In this document: piece after piece, positions 1 through 10,310 of the stretch
Layout of the letters: each line of letters starts with the position of its first letter
Position numbering within the stretch: position 1 is the first letter of the stretch
NCBI RefSeq assembly: GCF_035582795.1
Contig: NC_134366.1
Coordinates: forward strand, 139,958,756-140,022,755
Direction: 5' to 3'
Length of the DNA: 64,000 nucleotides
Origin: Mycteria americana
Lineage: Eukaryota; Chordata; Aves; Ciconiiformes; Ciconiidae
Program-made: the position numbers and the translations under genes
Notes under the pieces: generated by a model
What the model was told of the DNA's origin: nothing
The model's input: only the letters and a program-made list of their open reading frames with translations
Databases searched by the model: none

Positions 1-1750
1 AAGACCGAAGATCAGACACAGGTCCACTGGCTGCTGCAACATCTCTGTCTGGTGCAAGAATTTTCCTCGGGCTCTCGGGAGGTTGCTAGTCATAATGCCA
101 AACTACATTTAAAGTGCATTTCTGTATATGTGTGTGTGAAGACTGCAGGATTGTCTTTGAGAAACTTCTCATGCGGGATATGCAGGTAGACAGACTGAAA
201 CCTCTTCGTTGAGACAGGAGCCTTGGAGTGCCTTAGTGACACCAAAATGGCATCACGGAGTTCAGGTGCCGTATCTTGATGAGCTCCATACTGAGGTCTC
301 TGCGATCCCATCCGTACCTGTACGGAGCAGGAAATCTTTCTTCAGATTTATGCCAGGAAAAGCTCTGTCTTAGCTGTCATTGGAGCCTCTTTGGTGACGC
401 TTTTAACCTGTGGCTTGGGAGGTGCTTTAAAACTGCCATCTGTGTGCACTTTACCTCAGGCTGCACAGAACTTTCTGACTTGTGATTACGACAATTATTA
501 GTCAACCCTGCCTTTGGAAAATAGGTAGAAATCCTGCTACTATATGACCCTCCTCCCCCAATCTGCTCCATGTTTCTATAGTTTTGAGAAAAAAAGAGTG
601 AGCCCCTCAAGTCTGTTACTTGCCTTGGTTTTTGTCAGAGTCAGAATCAAGCATGCTTCTGACCAGCAAGAGGACCTGAGATGATAACGGTTTCATAGAC
701 ATGATCTTTCTTTACTGTTGTCTTGATTGGAGGGGCTGAATGAGCCATCTTGGGCCTAGACAGCTGGTTGCATGCATTTGGTTGCAATGTGCTCATTTAG
801 AGTGAGGCGAGCATCACTTTGCTGATCTCCACATGCACTGGAGCAAGCCTGGCGCTCAATGCAGAGGCCACCTGCAACAAAGCAACTAATCTGAAGTTTA
901 CTGGGCACATTTTTGTGGCTGTGCCTAGAAAATGGCACCACGTATCAAGCTGTACCTTGAGCTTCTGAGCAAATCAGTACAAAGGGTTTCTCTGTATTGA
1001 TGGGACAGGGCACACACCATGGAGGTTCTGTTAGTGCCAGGGAGACCATACTGCCAGTCTCCTTGTCACATTCTCCCCAGCAAGCTCAGTGTCTTGCCCT
1101 TAGGACAGAGTTGTCAAGGAACGGGTTTGCTTCTTCCTTTTGTTCTTGTTTTCCATGAGAGGGGACAGTAATGCCATTTGTATTCTGCGTACTGGCAGGT
1201 AGTGCTAAAGCACAGACTAAGCCTGTTTCTGAGCTCTCTGAGCTGGCTGCTGAGGTGAAGAAGCAGTAGAATTTCTGCTCCATTTGCCAGTTAGGCAGGT
1301 AACATGTCCCTGAGGAAGATGGTGTGCAAGAGCTAATTGTTTTTGTATGCTGCTGCCTGAATAACTTGAGTCTGCCAGGTGCCAAATGCCTCTGGAAATC
1401 TCCCAGTTCTGTGGGAACTGAAAGGTTCAGCTTGTTCCTGACTCTTTTATGGAGTCAGACCCTAGAAAACTGCAAACTAGCACAAAGGCTCCTCATCTGC
1501 TGGGGGGAGAGTGAATCATACCCATGAGAAACATGAAGTAGAAAAAAGGACTCCAAATTTTTAGTGACCACTGGTTCTGTAAGAGCATGATGCATGCTAC
1601 CCTGAAAGCCTGTCCCAGAGGTGAATCAATGCCATGATACCGTGCACCATTTCCTAACATTGCTGCTTGTCTGCTTTCCTGCATGAGTCACTTGGGTCGT
1701 AATCCCTGGTTTACATGCTTCTAAAATCTTGTGCAATGTTGTCGTGACTG
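1..1750. other. Non-coding DNA downstream of STAU2
   Basis: I see no exon, RNA gene or recognisable repeat here. The block lies beyond the most distal poly(A) signal proposed for STAU2, so it is probably intergenic; part of it could be distal 3' UTR if a further signal is used. Minus-strand frames of 73-99 codons (for example 90-311 and 1086-1385) have no recognisable domain and no splice context. In human the gene beyond the STAU2 3' end is RDH10 (from memory); I see none of its coding sequence here. Confidence 0.55.
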
Positions 1751-1777
1751 TTATGCAGTTGGTAGAAGCTTTATGTG

Positions 1778-1783
1778 TTTATT
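1778..1783 (-). terminator. STAU2: Distal candidate STAU2 polyadenylation signal
   Basis: The minus strand reads GCAATAAACAC, a canonical AATAAA hexamer, about 1.27 kb past the STAU2 stop codon. That 3' UTR length would be reasonable for this gene. The sequence just downstream on the minus strand is not clearly GU-rich, so use of the signal is an inference. Confidence 0.4.
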
Positions 1784-3047
1784 GCATTAGGTTCACATAA
1801 AATAAAATATCTGTATTTTGGATAAATAAATTACTTAAATGCCAGGATGACTGGTCTAACACAGTAAGTTTGTAGAAGGTGGTGGCATGGGGAAAGGTAG
1901 GTTGAACCGTTGAACCCTGGCTTTGGAGTGGTAGCCAGTTATTCGTTAGTTTGTAATCTTTTTTTTTTTTTAACTTCATTGTCTTAGTTGTCTACCTGTG
2001 AATGATAAAGAAAGAGAGGACACTGTCATTGTACACATGAACTGATGTGGTTTTACTGCATTTGGCCACACACTTAAAAGAAATATGCTGGTACAGAGCA
2101 GCCACAGGTCTTATCTCTGCTGCCACTCCTTTCACAAAAGAATTAGCTTTACATCAACAGTTTTCCATCCTTGGCTTGACAATGTTGCAGTCCTACCTTT
2201 TTCTGTTGGTCCGAATGCAGAGATTAAAAACACTCAGTTGATGCAAACGGTGGGTTGATACAACACACAGAATGGGGTGTAGATGTGCTTCACACAACAG
2301 AGAGCAGAATTGAAGGGGAAAATGTTGCTTGGAGGCAAGACGCCTCTTTAATTGATTATGGCAAGGAAAATCAAATACCATATCTGCTTTTTTCCTGGAA
2401 TATATCGAGACTGATTATAACTAACATCTGTTCATGTTAAGCAAATACTTGTCATGATTTAAACTTCTGTTTGCATACAACTCTGAGTAGTGCATCTTAA
2501 AGTCATACATATTCATATAGAATGAAGAATGCATAATGTCTGCATAAAAAGATAAGCTGTATGACTATATATGAAGACAACAACTACAATTCTCACAGCA
2601 CTGTCATTGGTTAATTTTAAAATATTCAAGCATTATTTAAAAAACAGTAAGCTGAACTTAAAACTACACTACGAAAAAAATGTATAACTGAACCAATGCT
2701 GACTTGTTTTCCTCAATATTCATCAATTTTAAAGTTTCCCTTTTTTTTCTAACACTTTTTGTTAATTAGTTGTTATTTTAACCTCCAGTAACATGATCAG
2801 ACTTCTTCTGCCTCTGGGCAATTGAGTTATGCTCTGATCTCGAGTTCTAAGGGAAATGTTCAATTTTATTTTTTTCCACAGTTGAATAAACAGTACCATG
2901 TATACTATCTCTTGTGTTAGAATAGTGTTGTCTTCACATAAGACTCAAATAATGGTATTACTCATTCATTTCCTTGTACACATACACCCTATTGCGTGTT
3001 GACAGGTTTATAAGGATGCAGTGGCAGCCGTGGGTGCTGGGAAGCTC
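1784..3047 (-). other. STAU2: Candidate STAU2 3' untranslated region
   Basis: This is the minus-strand sequence that follows the STAU2 stop codon. It is AT-rich, with no splice acceptor and coding pair visible, and it contains the proximal AATAAA (2865-2870), an ATTAAA (2347-2352) and ends at the distal AATAAA (1778-1783). The real 3' end cannot be fixed from sequence alone. STAU2 acts in dendritic mRNA transport and its own 3' UTR could be regulated, but I see no specific site that I can name. Confidence 0.5.
2865..2870 (-). terminator. STAU2: Proximal candidate STAU2 polyadenylation signal
   Basis: The minus strand reads AAAATAAAATTG, giving an AATAAA hexamer about 180 nt after the stop codon. 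If used, it would make a short 3' UTR. No strong GU-rich downstream element is visible, so it may be weak or unused. Confidence 0.4.
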
Positions 3048-3141
3048 CTAGACGACAGCCTTTGAATCCTTGCAGTCCTGAGCAATGGTGCCTGAGTTAG
3101 TCTGTTTATTGTCTGCTTTCTCTCCCAGATGCTTGACTTGT
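3048..3141 (-). CDS. STAU2: STAU2 last coding exon (C-terminal tail and stop)
   Basis: STAU2 binds double-stranded RNA and carries mRNAs in transport granules, notably in neurons. This exon gives the end of its C-terminal tail. On the minus strand an acceptor (AATCTTTCAG) precedes the base at 3141, which completes a lysine codon split with the previous exon. Thirty further codons follow, then TAG at 3048-3050. The peptide begins QVKHLGEKADNKQ, continues with GTIAQDCK and ends in SKAVV. From memory, the human protein has QAKHLREKADNNQ, GSIAQDCK and SNSAV at the same places, so identity and phase agree. The tail shows more substitutions than the preceding exon, as expected for a disordered terminus. 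It is partial: the rest of the gene lies upstream, beyond the window end on the minus strand. Confidence 0.93.
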
Positions 3142-3990
3142 CTGAAAGATTAATACATTAACAAGAGTGGTAAGGTCCAGGGTTGCACATCTTTAAGACA
3201 TGTTTATTAGCAGATGGCACATGAGATTCAAAGGTCACTGTGGAAGGTAACATTTTAAAGTGAAACAACAATATTTATGTTCAAATACTATGCTGATGAG
3301 ATCATATGGAAAAATGTTTCTGATTAAATAAGTTTATAAGTAGCCACAATATATCTATTGAAAATTCCAAATGCCACTTTTAGTCTTCTTTCTTTTATTC
3401 TTTTACTTCCTAATTTATTTAGTAACACAAGACTACCTTCTTACGTAAACAGACTAGCAGCTGGAAAAAAAATCTATACTGGACAGATAATCCCACTTTC
3501 TTAAATAATTGAAAATCCAGTGTGAAACCTGGTTCTATTGTCTGATACTTAAAGCTAATATTCCATATAAGAGTTTTTCAAGACCTGAAAGAAATTCTAA
3601 CTTTTAAATTCTCCAGGGTAAAATTCATCTTGCAGACATAAGGACTTATTGGCAGATAGCTATCCTTATTTACAGGCAATATCATGTGCTACAACACATT
3701 TGACAAAAATCATGTTATGCTACTTGCACAGAATCCATACAATGCAAAGCAAATCCTTTTCTTTAGGATTTCCATCGGAGGACTGACTGTCTCATAGCTC
3801 ATTAGTAAACACTATCAGTAACGCTAAACCTGAAATCTTGTTTATCCTCTCAAGTTGTCATAAACTGTATGTAAATTCCAGAGGAAATAGTTTTGCACAG
3901 GTTTAAAAGGGCAACTAAGCTCTTAATTAACATTTCTTATCTACCATGCCACACAGGCATTAAAATGCATAGGATTTAAACGGTACTTAC
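3142..3990 (-). other. STAU2: STAU2 final intron (849 nt)
   Basis: The intron starts with GTAAGTACCG on the minus strand (3990 down to 3981) and ends with TTTCAG (to 3142). It separates the last two coding exons in phase 2 (two bases of a lysine codon before, one after). It is AT-rich. I see no repeat or RNA gene in it. Confidence 0.9.
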
Positions 3991-4079
3991 TTTTCATGTG
4001 ATCCATTTTCAACTTTCATAGCCCCTTCCACTGGATCCAGTCCTTGTTCTGAAAACTGTTTCAAGGCACTTAACGCTGC
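3991..4079 (-). CDS. STAU2: STAU2 penultimate coding exon (end of dsRBD5-like domain)
   Basis: An 89-nt exon on the minus strand, with acceptor TTCTTTCTTTAG and donor AA|GTAAGTAC. It starts on a codon boundary and encodes AALSALKQFSEQGLDP, then VEGAMKVENGSHE, leaving two bases of a lysine codon. From memory, human STAU2 has AALSALKQFSEQGLDP identically, followed by IDGAMNIEKGSLEK. That makes the gene assignment secure even though the exon is short. AALSALKQFSEQGL is the last alpha helix of the degenerate fifth dsRNA-binding domain. In known isoforms it follows either a GFQ or an HDQ sequence, both ending in glutamine at a phase-0 junction, so exon skipping upstream keeps this frame. I did not find either upstream exon in the window. 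Confidence 0.95.
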
Positions 4080-5524
4080 CTAAAGAAAGAATGAGTTGTC
4101 AAAAAACCCACTGACACAACTGTATTAACACCAAATGGAGGAAGGTGTGTATTTTGATATTCTAGATTTAAATAATTTCCTGTATATTGAAGCCATTTAG
4201 GCTACAGAGTGGGTACATAACAGTTCCATGATAAACAGCTGTGCTTGTGCACGGGTTTGAGGATATCTTCTTCCTGGGTATATGAGTGACTTCCATTTGG
4301 GTTAATGCAAGCTTCATCACCTACATGAAGAACATGATATACTTTTAGGATTCTTGCCTCTCTGGCCTGTAAAGTCTCTCCAGCTTCCCCATGTGCTTTC
4401 CTAGAGCCCACGCTTTCCGGAGCTCCTACGGACAAACTCTTGTCTTGTAGATTATTGCAGAAGGTGTGAGCAATGGGAAGAGGGTCAGCAGGACACTACC
4501 GACACTCCAAGGCTGGCTCTCAAACAACGCAGCAGACTGGTGTCTTATACATAGGTAGTGAAGTGTGCTAAACAGGGTGAGCCAATATGGGACGATTATG
4601 AAGCATCAGCAATAGAAGAATGATCGATTTTCAGCTGACATTTTTCCATGCAAGTGCATTCTTTATGAACCAGCTTCTCTCTCATCTTCCTAAGTCCTGC
4701 TTTAGGACTCAGAATCGTTCTTCTCTCCCCCCTAACTGCTTTGGTAAAAGACAAATGATGTTTTGTAATTAATTTAGCAAAGGTCGATTATGAAACTTTC
4801 AGACACCACGTGGCCAACTTTGAAAACACAGCAGCGCAATAAAACAGTTGAGGTAAGTTCTGTCTTGAAGGTGAAATGTAAAGCAGAACTGAAAAATGGA
4901 TTTTTCTCTTTAATCACTCCCTAAGACACATTCAGAACTAATCACAAGGGAAAAAAAAGGTAACTTTTCACAGACACTGTCACCTAAGGTAACATCTCAA
5001 ACACTGGAACTGACTATAGGCCCTACGGCACTGTTCTTCACAGTGAGGCAACAAATGCTGTTTAGAAAATTGGAAGTTGCTCTCTTCTTAATTGTTGGGA
5101 CAGAAAGAATCCATGTCTCTACCTTCATTTCCCATTCCTCTCAGAGAGCAGGGGCTCTGTTCGGAACAGGAGCTGCCATTGTAATGAAGTACTAGATTTG
5201 CTTTCGTACTAATTCTTTGCCTGGATTCTCTCAACAGCTCCTTCCCTTGAAAGGTATGTTTATACAACTTAAATATTATTAGACAATGTGTATTTTGGTG
5301 AGATGAATAACAGCACAAAAATTGCCAGGCTGCCCTAAAGTGAAAGACCATGTATCCCAGATTTGTCTATAGTAATGACTAGCTGCTAAAGCTTCAGAAG
5401 GCTGTACAAGGTACTCCCACCCATAATGCATGAAGGTGGAATCTTTCTAGTCTGTGAATTTTTATGGTTTTCACCCTAGCAAACAAATAAAAAGCTAAAC
5501 ATTTTATAAAGTGTCTTGGTAAAC

Positions 5525-6240
5525 CTCAGATTATCACTGTTACTTATCCATCCACTCTACCTTTACCATGTATTCTGTGGGCCCCCTGTATCTGACAGCT
5601 AACCTGCTCCCTACTTGCTCCTTCTTCCCATCCATTGACATAATTTTCCCCTTCATCTTAAAATCTCTGCTGCCCACATCTTTTTTTTAATCCTTTTTCC
5701 ATGCTATGGCTAAGGACTGAGCCTCAGCTTCACCTCAATAACGACTTCTCCCATTACAGGGTCTTTCACTTTTATCACCCATTGAGTTCCCCAGTGAATG
5801 AATTCTCCCTTTCCTCATTTCTTCTGGTTTTCTTGACATTTTGATGTATTTGCATTTTTTATAAGACAGCTCTTTCTCTACACCCTCATAGTGTTCCTTG
5901 TAGTTTTAGATGTGCATTCTCAACTCCTATAAACTCTAATCACCATCTGCCTTTCCATCCTCAATCTTGACTGCACAGCAAAATCACTGTTTGTTCAACC
6001 AAAATAATTTCTCCCAGTGGCAACAAGGGTTTTCATCTACTCTTCTCTCAACTTCTCTGTTCCAGTAACCCGACACATTTCTTCATCCCAATTTCTCTCT
6101 TCTCCTCCTCTCCCTGGGGTCCTTTTCATCACAATGCAAGCACTACTCATCATGTGAGGAAAGGGAGCGATTTGGGCTCCTGTGCTTCCTTGCACAGGGA
6201 CTGCTTCTCTATTGTACTTTAGTTGGTCATGAGTTAGCAA
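5525..6240 (+). repeat. Pyrimidine-rich low-complexity block
   Basis: Over about 700 nt the plus strand is dominated by C and T, with runs such as CTCCTTCTTCCCATCC and CTCTTCTCCTCCTCTCCC. The STAU2 transcript therefore carries a purine-rich block here. No tandem period and no repeat family is obvious. It may be an old, diverged element. Confidence 0.45.
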
Positions 6241-7434
6241 CTATAAGAATCAAACAATGCAATGGGTAGGGACTGGCACACAAGAATGTCCTGTCTTCTC
6301 AAATCCATTTCTCCTAATGCACATGAGCAAAACAATTAGGATCTCCTTTCTTCTTATGTATGCTAATCCAAAAACAATTACCAGGTAGCACTGCAAGGAG
6401 AGAAGGAAGCTGAGACATCTGCTCCTCCTACACAGTTTAACTGCTGACTCATCTGGTTTTGAACCCATCTTGTTTACTTTTTTATATCCATTCTTAGCTT
6501 CCGGGTCTGATGTGTGAACCATAAACTTGTGGAAGAAATATTTGTTCAGGTTATTTGTTTGTACAGTGGCTTGGACGAAAAGGCCCTGATCATAGTTGGT
6601 AAGAAGTAGAGCCAAATCATGTTTCATTCAAGATTAGATCACAGGTTGATCATATGATATGCAGAACAGTCGGATCTTGATCAGTGGTCACTGAAATCCC
6701 CAAATCATCAAGACGTTAATTAGACCAACCCAAACTTCCTAATTCCTTTCTAGAATTGCTCTGAATATGAGTACATCTGTTACTTACTACTGTTTTACTC
6801 ACAGAACTGGCTATTGCAAGGCATACCACATAAATTACAGAGCAGCTTTCAGTGTTGCTTTCCAGAAAAACTGCTTTGGAACTTCCTGGAGGAATATTAG
6901 CCACTATTTCAATAGAAACAGGTCACGAGGGCATCTCTTCTCTTCTAACAGCAAGGAAAGAAGTACTACAATACAAAATAATGAACTCTTTGCCTGTAAG
7001 CATGGATCATTACTATATGGGTGTCAAGGAAGTAAATATGGAACAATTAGAGGAAACATATAAAATGAACATATGATTCAAGGTGTTTAATGATAAGCAC
7101 GTTTAATACCAACACAACATCCAAATCCTAATGCTTGTAACGTGGTGCAGTCTCATTTCTCCATCTCACCCTTCTTCAAGCCATGCCCTTCCCAAACTGA
7201 AATGTGATATAAAAGATAAGATCTCAGATCTGTTGTACTTCTGAAACCAAATATCAGATGGGGGAAGCGGCAGGAAAGCAGTCCTGTACCTGTATCCTTG
7301 ATCTTCCAAATCGAGGTGTCAGGGTGTTTGTGTGAGCACTGTTGAAGAGCCAGCCCTTTACACCATCCCTCATCGCTAGGCTTCTCACCTTTGCTGCTCT
7401 GGAAGCCGACGATCTCTTCAAAAGCTCATGCTTC

Positions 7435-7735
7435 TCGCTACTGAGTCCCCACTCCCCACATCTTCTGCCTCAGTCCCACATCTTTCCCAAACCACTCCAG
7501 TGCCTCTGGCCTTCCCCTCCCTACTATCCACCCCAGAGCTCTGACTTCTTTTACAGCAGAGGCGATCACCTCTACTTCTTCACAAATTTCCCCCTACCCA
7601 GGCCTCAACTTTTTACTGCTGTTAAATGCTCTCCCACCCAGGACCCCCAGCTCCCAGAGCTAAACTTTCCTTCCCCAAGCCCTCCCAACCTCCTACACTT
7701 CACAGTCCCTCTTTATCTTCCAGTTTCCTAACGTG
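7435..7735 (+). repeat. C/T-rich low-complexity block with chance ORF
   Basis: A second block of strong strand asymmetry (CCCCACTCCCCACATC, CCTTCCCCTCCC). It creates a 129-codon proline- and serine-rich plus-strand frame (7342-7731). The frame has no recognised domain, and its amino-acid make-up follows directly from the base skew, so I do not call it a gene. Confidence 0.5.
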
Positions 7736-10119
7736 TTCCAGCTTTATATGAGATCTGATTTATTTTTATGGAACCATGTCTGCCTCTCCATAAAATACCT
7801 GTGGGGGAAGCCTAACTACTTATATCCCAACTTTTGCAACAACATTGAATTTTGGGAAAGTTCTTTCCTTTTTAAAATGTCCATTCATGGGATGTGACTG
7901 AAGGGCAGTAGACGAATGGTAGAGAGAGCCTTGCCGTGTCTTAAAAACTCCCCCTTTTCTTTCTCCCATCGCCTGCTTACATTTGGAAGGATCAGCAAAG
8001 CTGAGAGAAGCTGGTAAGTAAATGATACTTTGGACCTTAATAGATGTCCTTAATGTTTCTCCTCTCCCCGTCATGCCCCGAGACAGACATGAAGATGCTG
8101 GATTCAGGAAGGAAGCTGGTAGCTGAGAGGCTGTGACCTGAATAGTCAGCAGAGTGACACAGAGCCCAAGTAATCTGCAGTGAAGAAGAGTTACAAGCAG
8201 ACACCGGGCTAATTTAATCCATGATTCAATTCTATTAGTCCCAACAGATTTACACCACTTGGCTTAAATATAACTTGTGAATGGCAGATAACTTAGGTTA
8301 AATGAAAAGGAAAGAAAAGAATGGAACATTTGACAGTGAATCTGGTGAACAATTTCCTCTTTTAAAGGCTCAACACTTCCTTCCATTGATATTTTTCTTA
8401 CAATAGAGCATCTGCACAGATATAGAGAAATTTTTCTCTCCCCCAGAAGATTTTACAACTGTTTTGTGAGTGAAGCCCCATAGGTTACAGAACAGATGTC
8501 CTTACACATTTCTTGTATCACTTGTTTTCTGTGTAGCTACAACAGTGCCAAAAATACGATGCCAACAGGATGCACCGCACTGCTAGCTGTTTGTCTTGGC
8601 TGCCATTTCCATTATTAGTATGTGTGTGTATCAGGATGGGGATGGATGTTTCCAGTCATTTTTTAGCTTTCCTCAAGTCAATTGGCAATTAGTAAATAGC
8701 ATTGAAACTTGTGAATATTCTTCCTGTTTCTCACTCTGGGGATTAAGCATCTTATAATGACAATCTAGTAACATTAGATCATTCTTTTAGCAAGAACAGC
8801 AGACAGGCACTACACTAGCCCATGTGCATTTAAGACCACATCCTCACGATAAAATTTTCACATGTTTGTTTTAGCACAGTATGTGGTTTGTGTTTTTCCT
8901 CTTAAATCTATATTACATTTCAGATTATTCCATGAAGCTGAAAACTGTAAAAGTTTGTTGTTCTCTGTGGCCCTTCCAGTTCACTTTACCAAGGAGGTCT
9001 GAGACAATCCTAATAAACACACTGCTTGATACTGTTAGTTTACTGGTGATATGTCTCCTAACATCAGTTTTCTACGTACATAAAAAAACATATTCAGCTT
9101 GGCCTTAATCAGTGTTTTCTGAAGACATAAAATTATGGGCAGAAATAGTTATATTGCAAAACTGAATTAAGTCAGGGTCCAGAGTAGGTCATGAAGGACA
9201 AGATTTTACGGTCTTTAGTAGCTGGGTCTTAGTTCAAGGTTCAATTTGCAAAGCCAAATGACTCATTGTGGTCATAACGCATGTAGCCACATGCCATATA
9301 CATGAACAGGTCTCAGGCTGTGCCCGAGTTTAGGCTTGAGAAAATGGCTTGCATGCCAGGTTAAAATGATAGACAGATCTAACTCTAGTCCTCAGTTTCA
9401 CTTGCAAGCCAGGAGCCTAGACAACAGCAGAGTTCATGCATGAACAAAACTGGTAGAAAGTGTATTTACGAAAAATCAACATTCGTTTGTTTTCTAGGCC
9501 AAGAGAAAAAATGCTCCCCAAATCAGGGAGGTTCTTACCCTCTCCCTGACAACTGAGGCCTCAAAAGGCAGTATCATCTGTGCAATAACATTGCAGTAAA
9601 GCTGTCTGCATCAGTAATGAGATGCACTTCATGACTTTTTAATATGTGGATTTAAATTTCACATTTAAAGGCTATTGAAAAAACCCCAACAATATCACAG
9701 CTGTAGAGGTGAGTTTGAGGACTTAGTGTCCCAAAGCTGAGCAACTATTTAAATTTGTACATATTCAAAATTATTGTTCTTCGTGATTGTTTTTGCTTTC
9801 TCTTGATGAAGAAATTTTTGATCAAGCTTCCACCTGGCTTTAACTTGTCCACACCCAAAATTGCATGCATAAAGAAATGCACAAAGGAAAGATATATTTG
9901 CTTGTGTAGACTTACATACATACAGACGAAGTAGCTAAAATTTGACTCCTTAACATATCCCTTTAGTTCTCTTGGATTTACCAGGTTGGCTACACGCAAG
10001 CTAAACAAAAACTAGGTGATGGGTATTGCAAACAAATCCCTTTTCCCCTCAGCTTCTGTTGCAAATGAATTTACTATATCGCAAGCAATAACTGCTAGGA
10101 GTTTTCGCCACTTTCCTCA

Positions 10120-10310
10120 CAATGTGCCGTTCTCCCCAGTTGATCAGATTTCATGTGAACCAATGTTAACATCTGTTTAAAAATTAAATTCAGAAAGGCT
10201 TTTCACACTGCACAATGTAAACCTTAATTAAATGACTTAAAGCCTTTTCCTCACACAGTTTATGATATGCATGAAAAACACAGGGTTATAATCTGATTAA
10301 GTCATGTAGT
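10120..10310. promoter_or_regulatory. Candidate conserved AT-rich element
   Basis: A dense cluster of homeodomain and octamer-like words in sequence that does not look like a repeat: TTAATTAAATGA, TTAAAAATTAAATT and ATATGCAT, with balanced complexity. This resembles vertebrate conserved non-coding elements. Conservation cannot be measured here, so the call rests only on motif composition. Confidence 0.2.

Noticed and set aside
6200..6235. Possible upstream STAU2 exon ending in His-Asp-Gln (CATGACCAA on the minus strand)
   Set aside because: The HDQ codons are not followed by a GT donor, and the preceding residues do not match the STAU2 sequence expected there.
6250..6627. 125-codon minus frame
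   Set aside because: Same strand as STAU2 but no dsRBD or other STAU2 motif, and no splice sites in matching places.
7342..7731. 129-codon proline/serine-rich plus frame
   Set aside because: The composition is explained by the C/T-rich block. No known proline-rich protein is matched.
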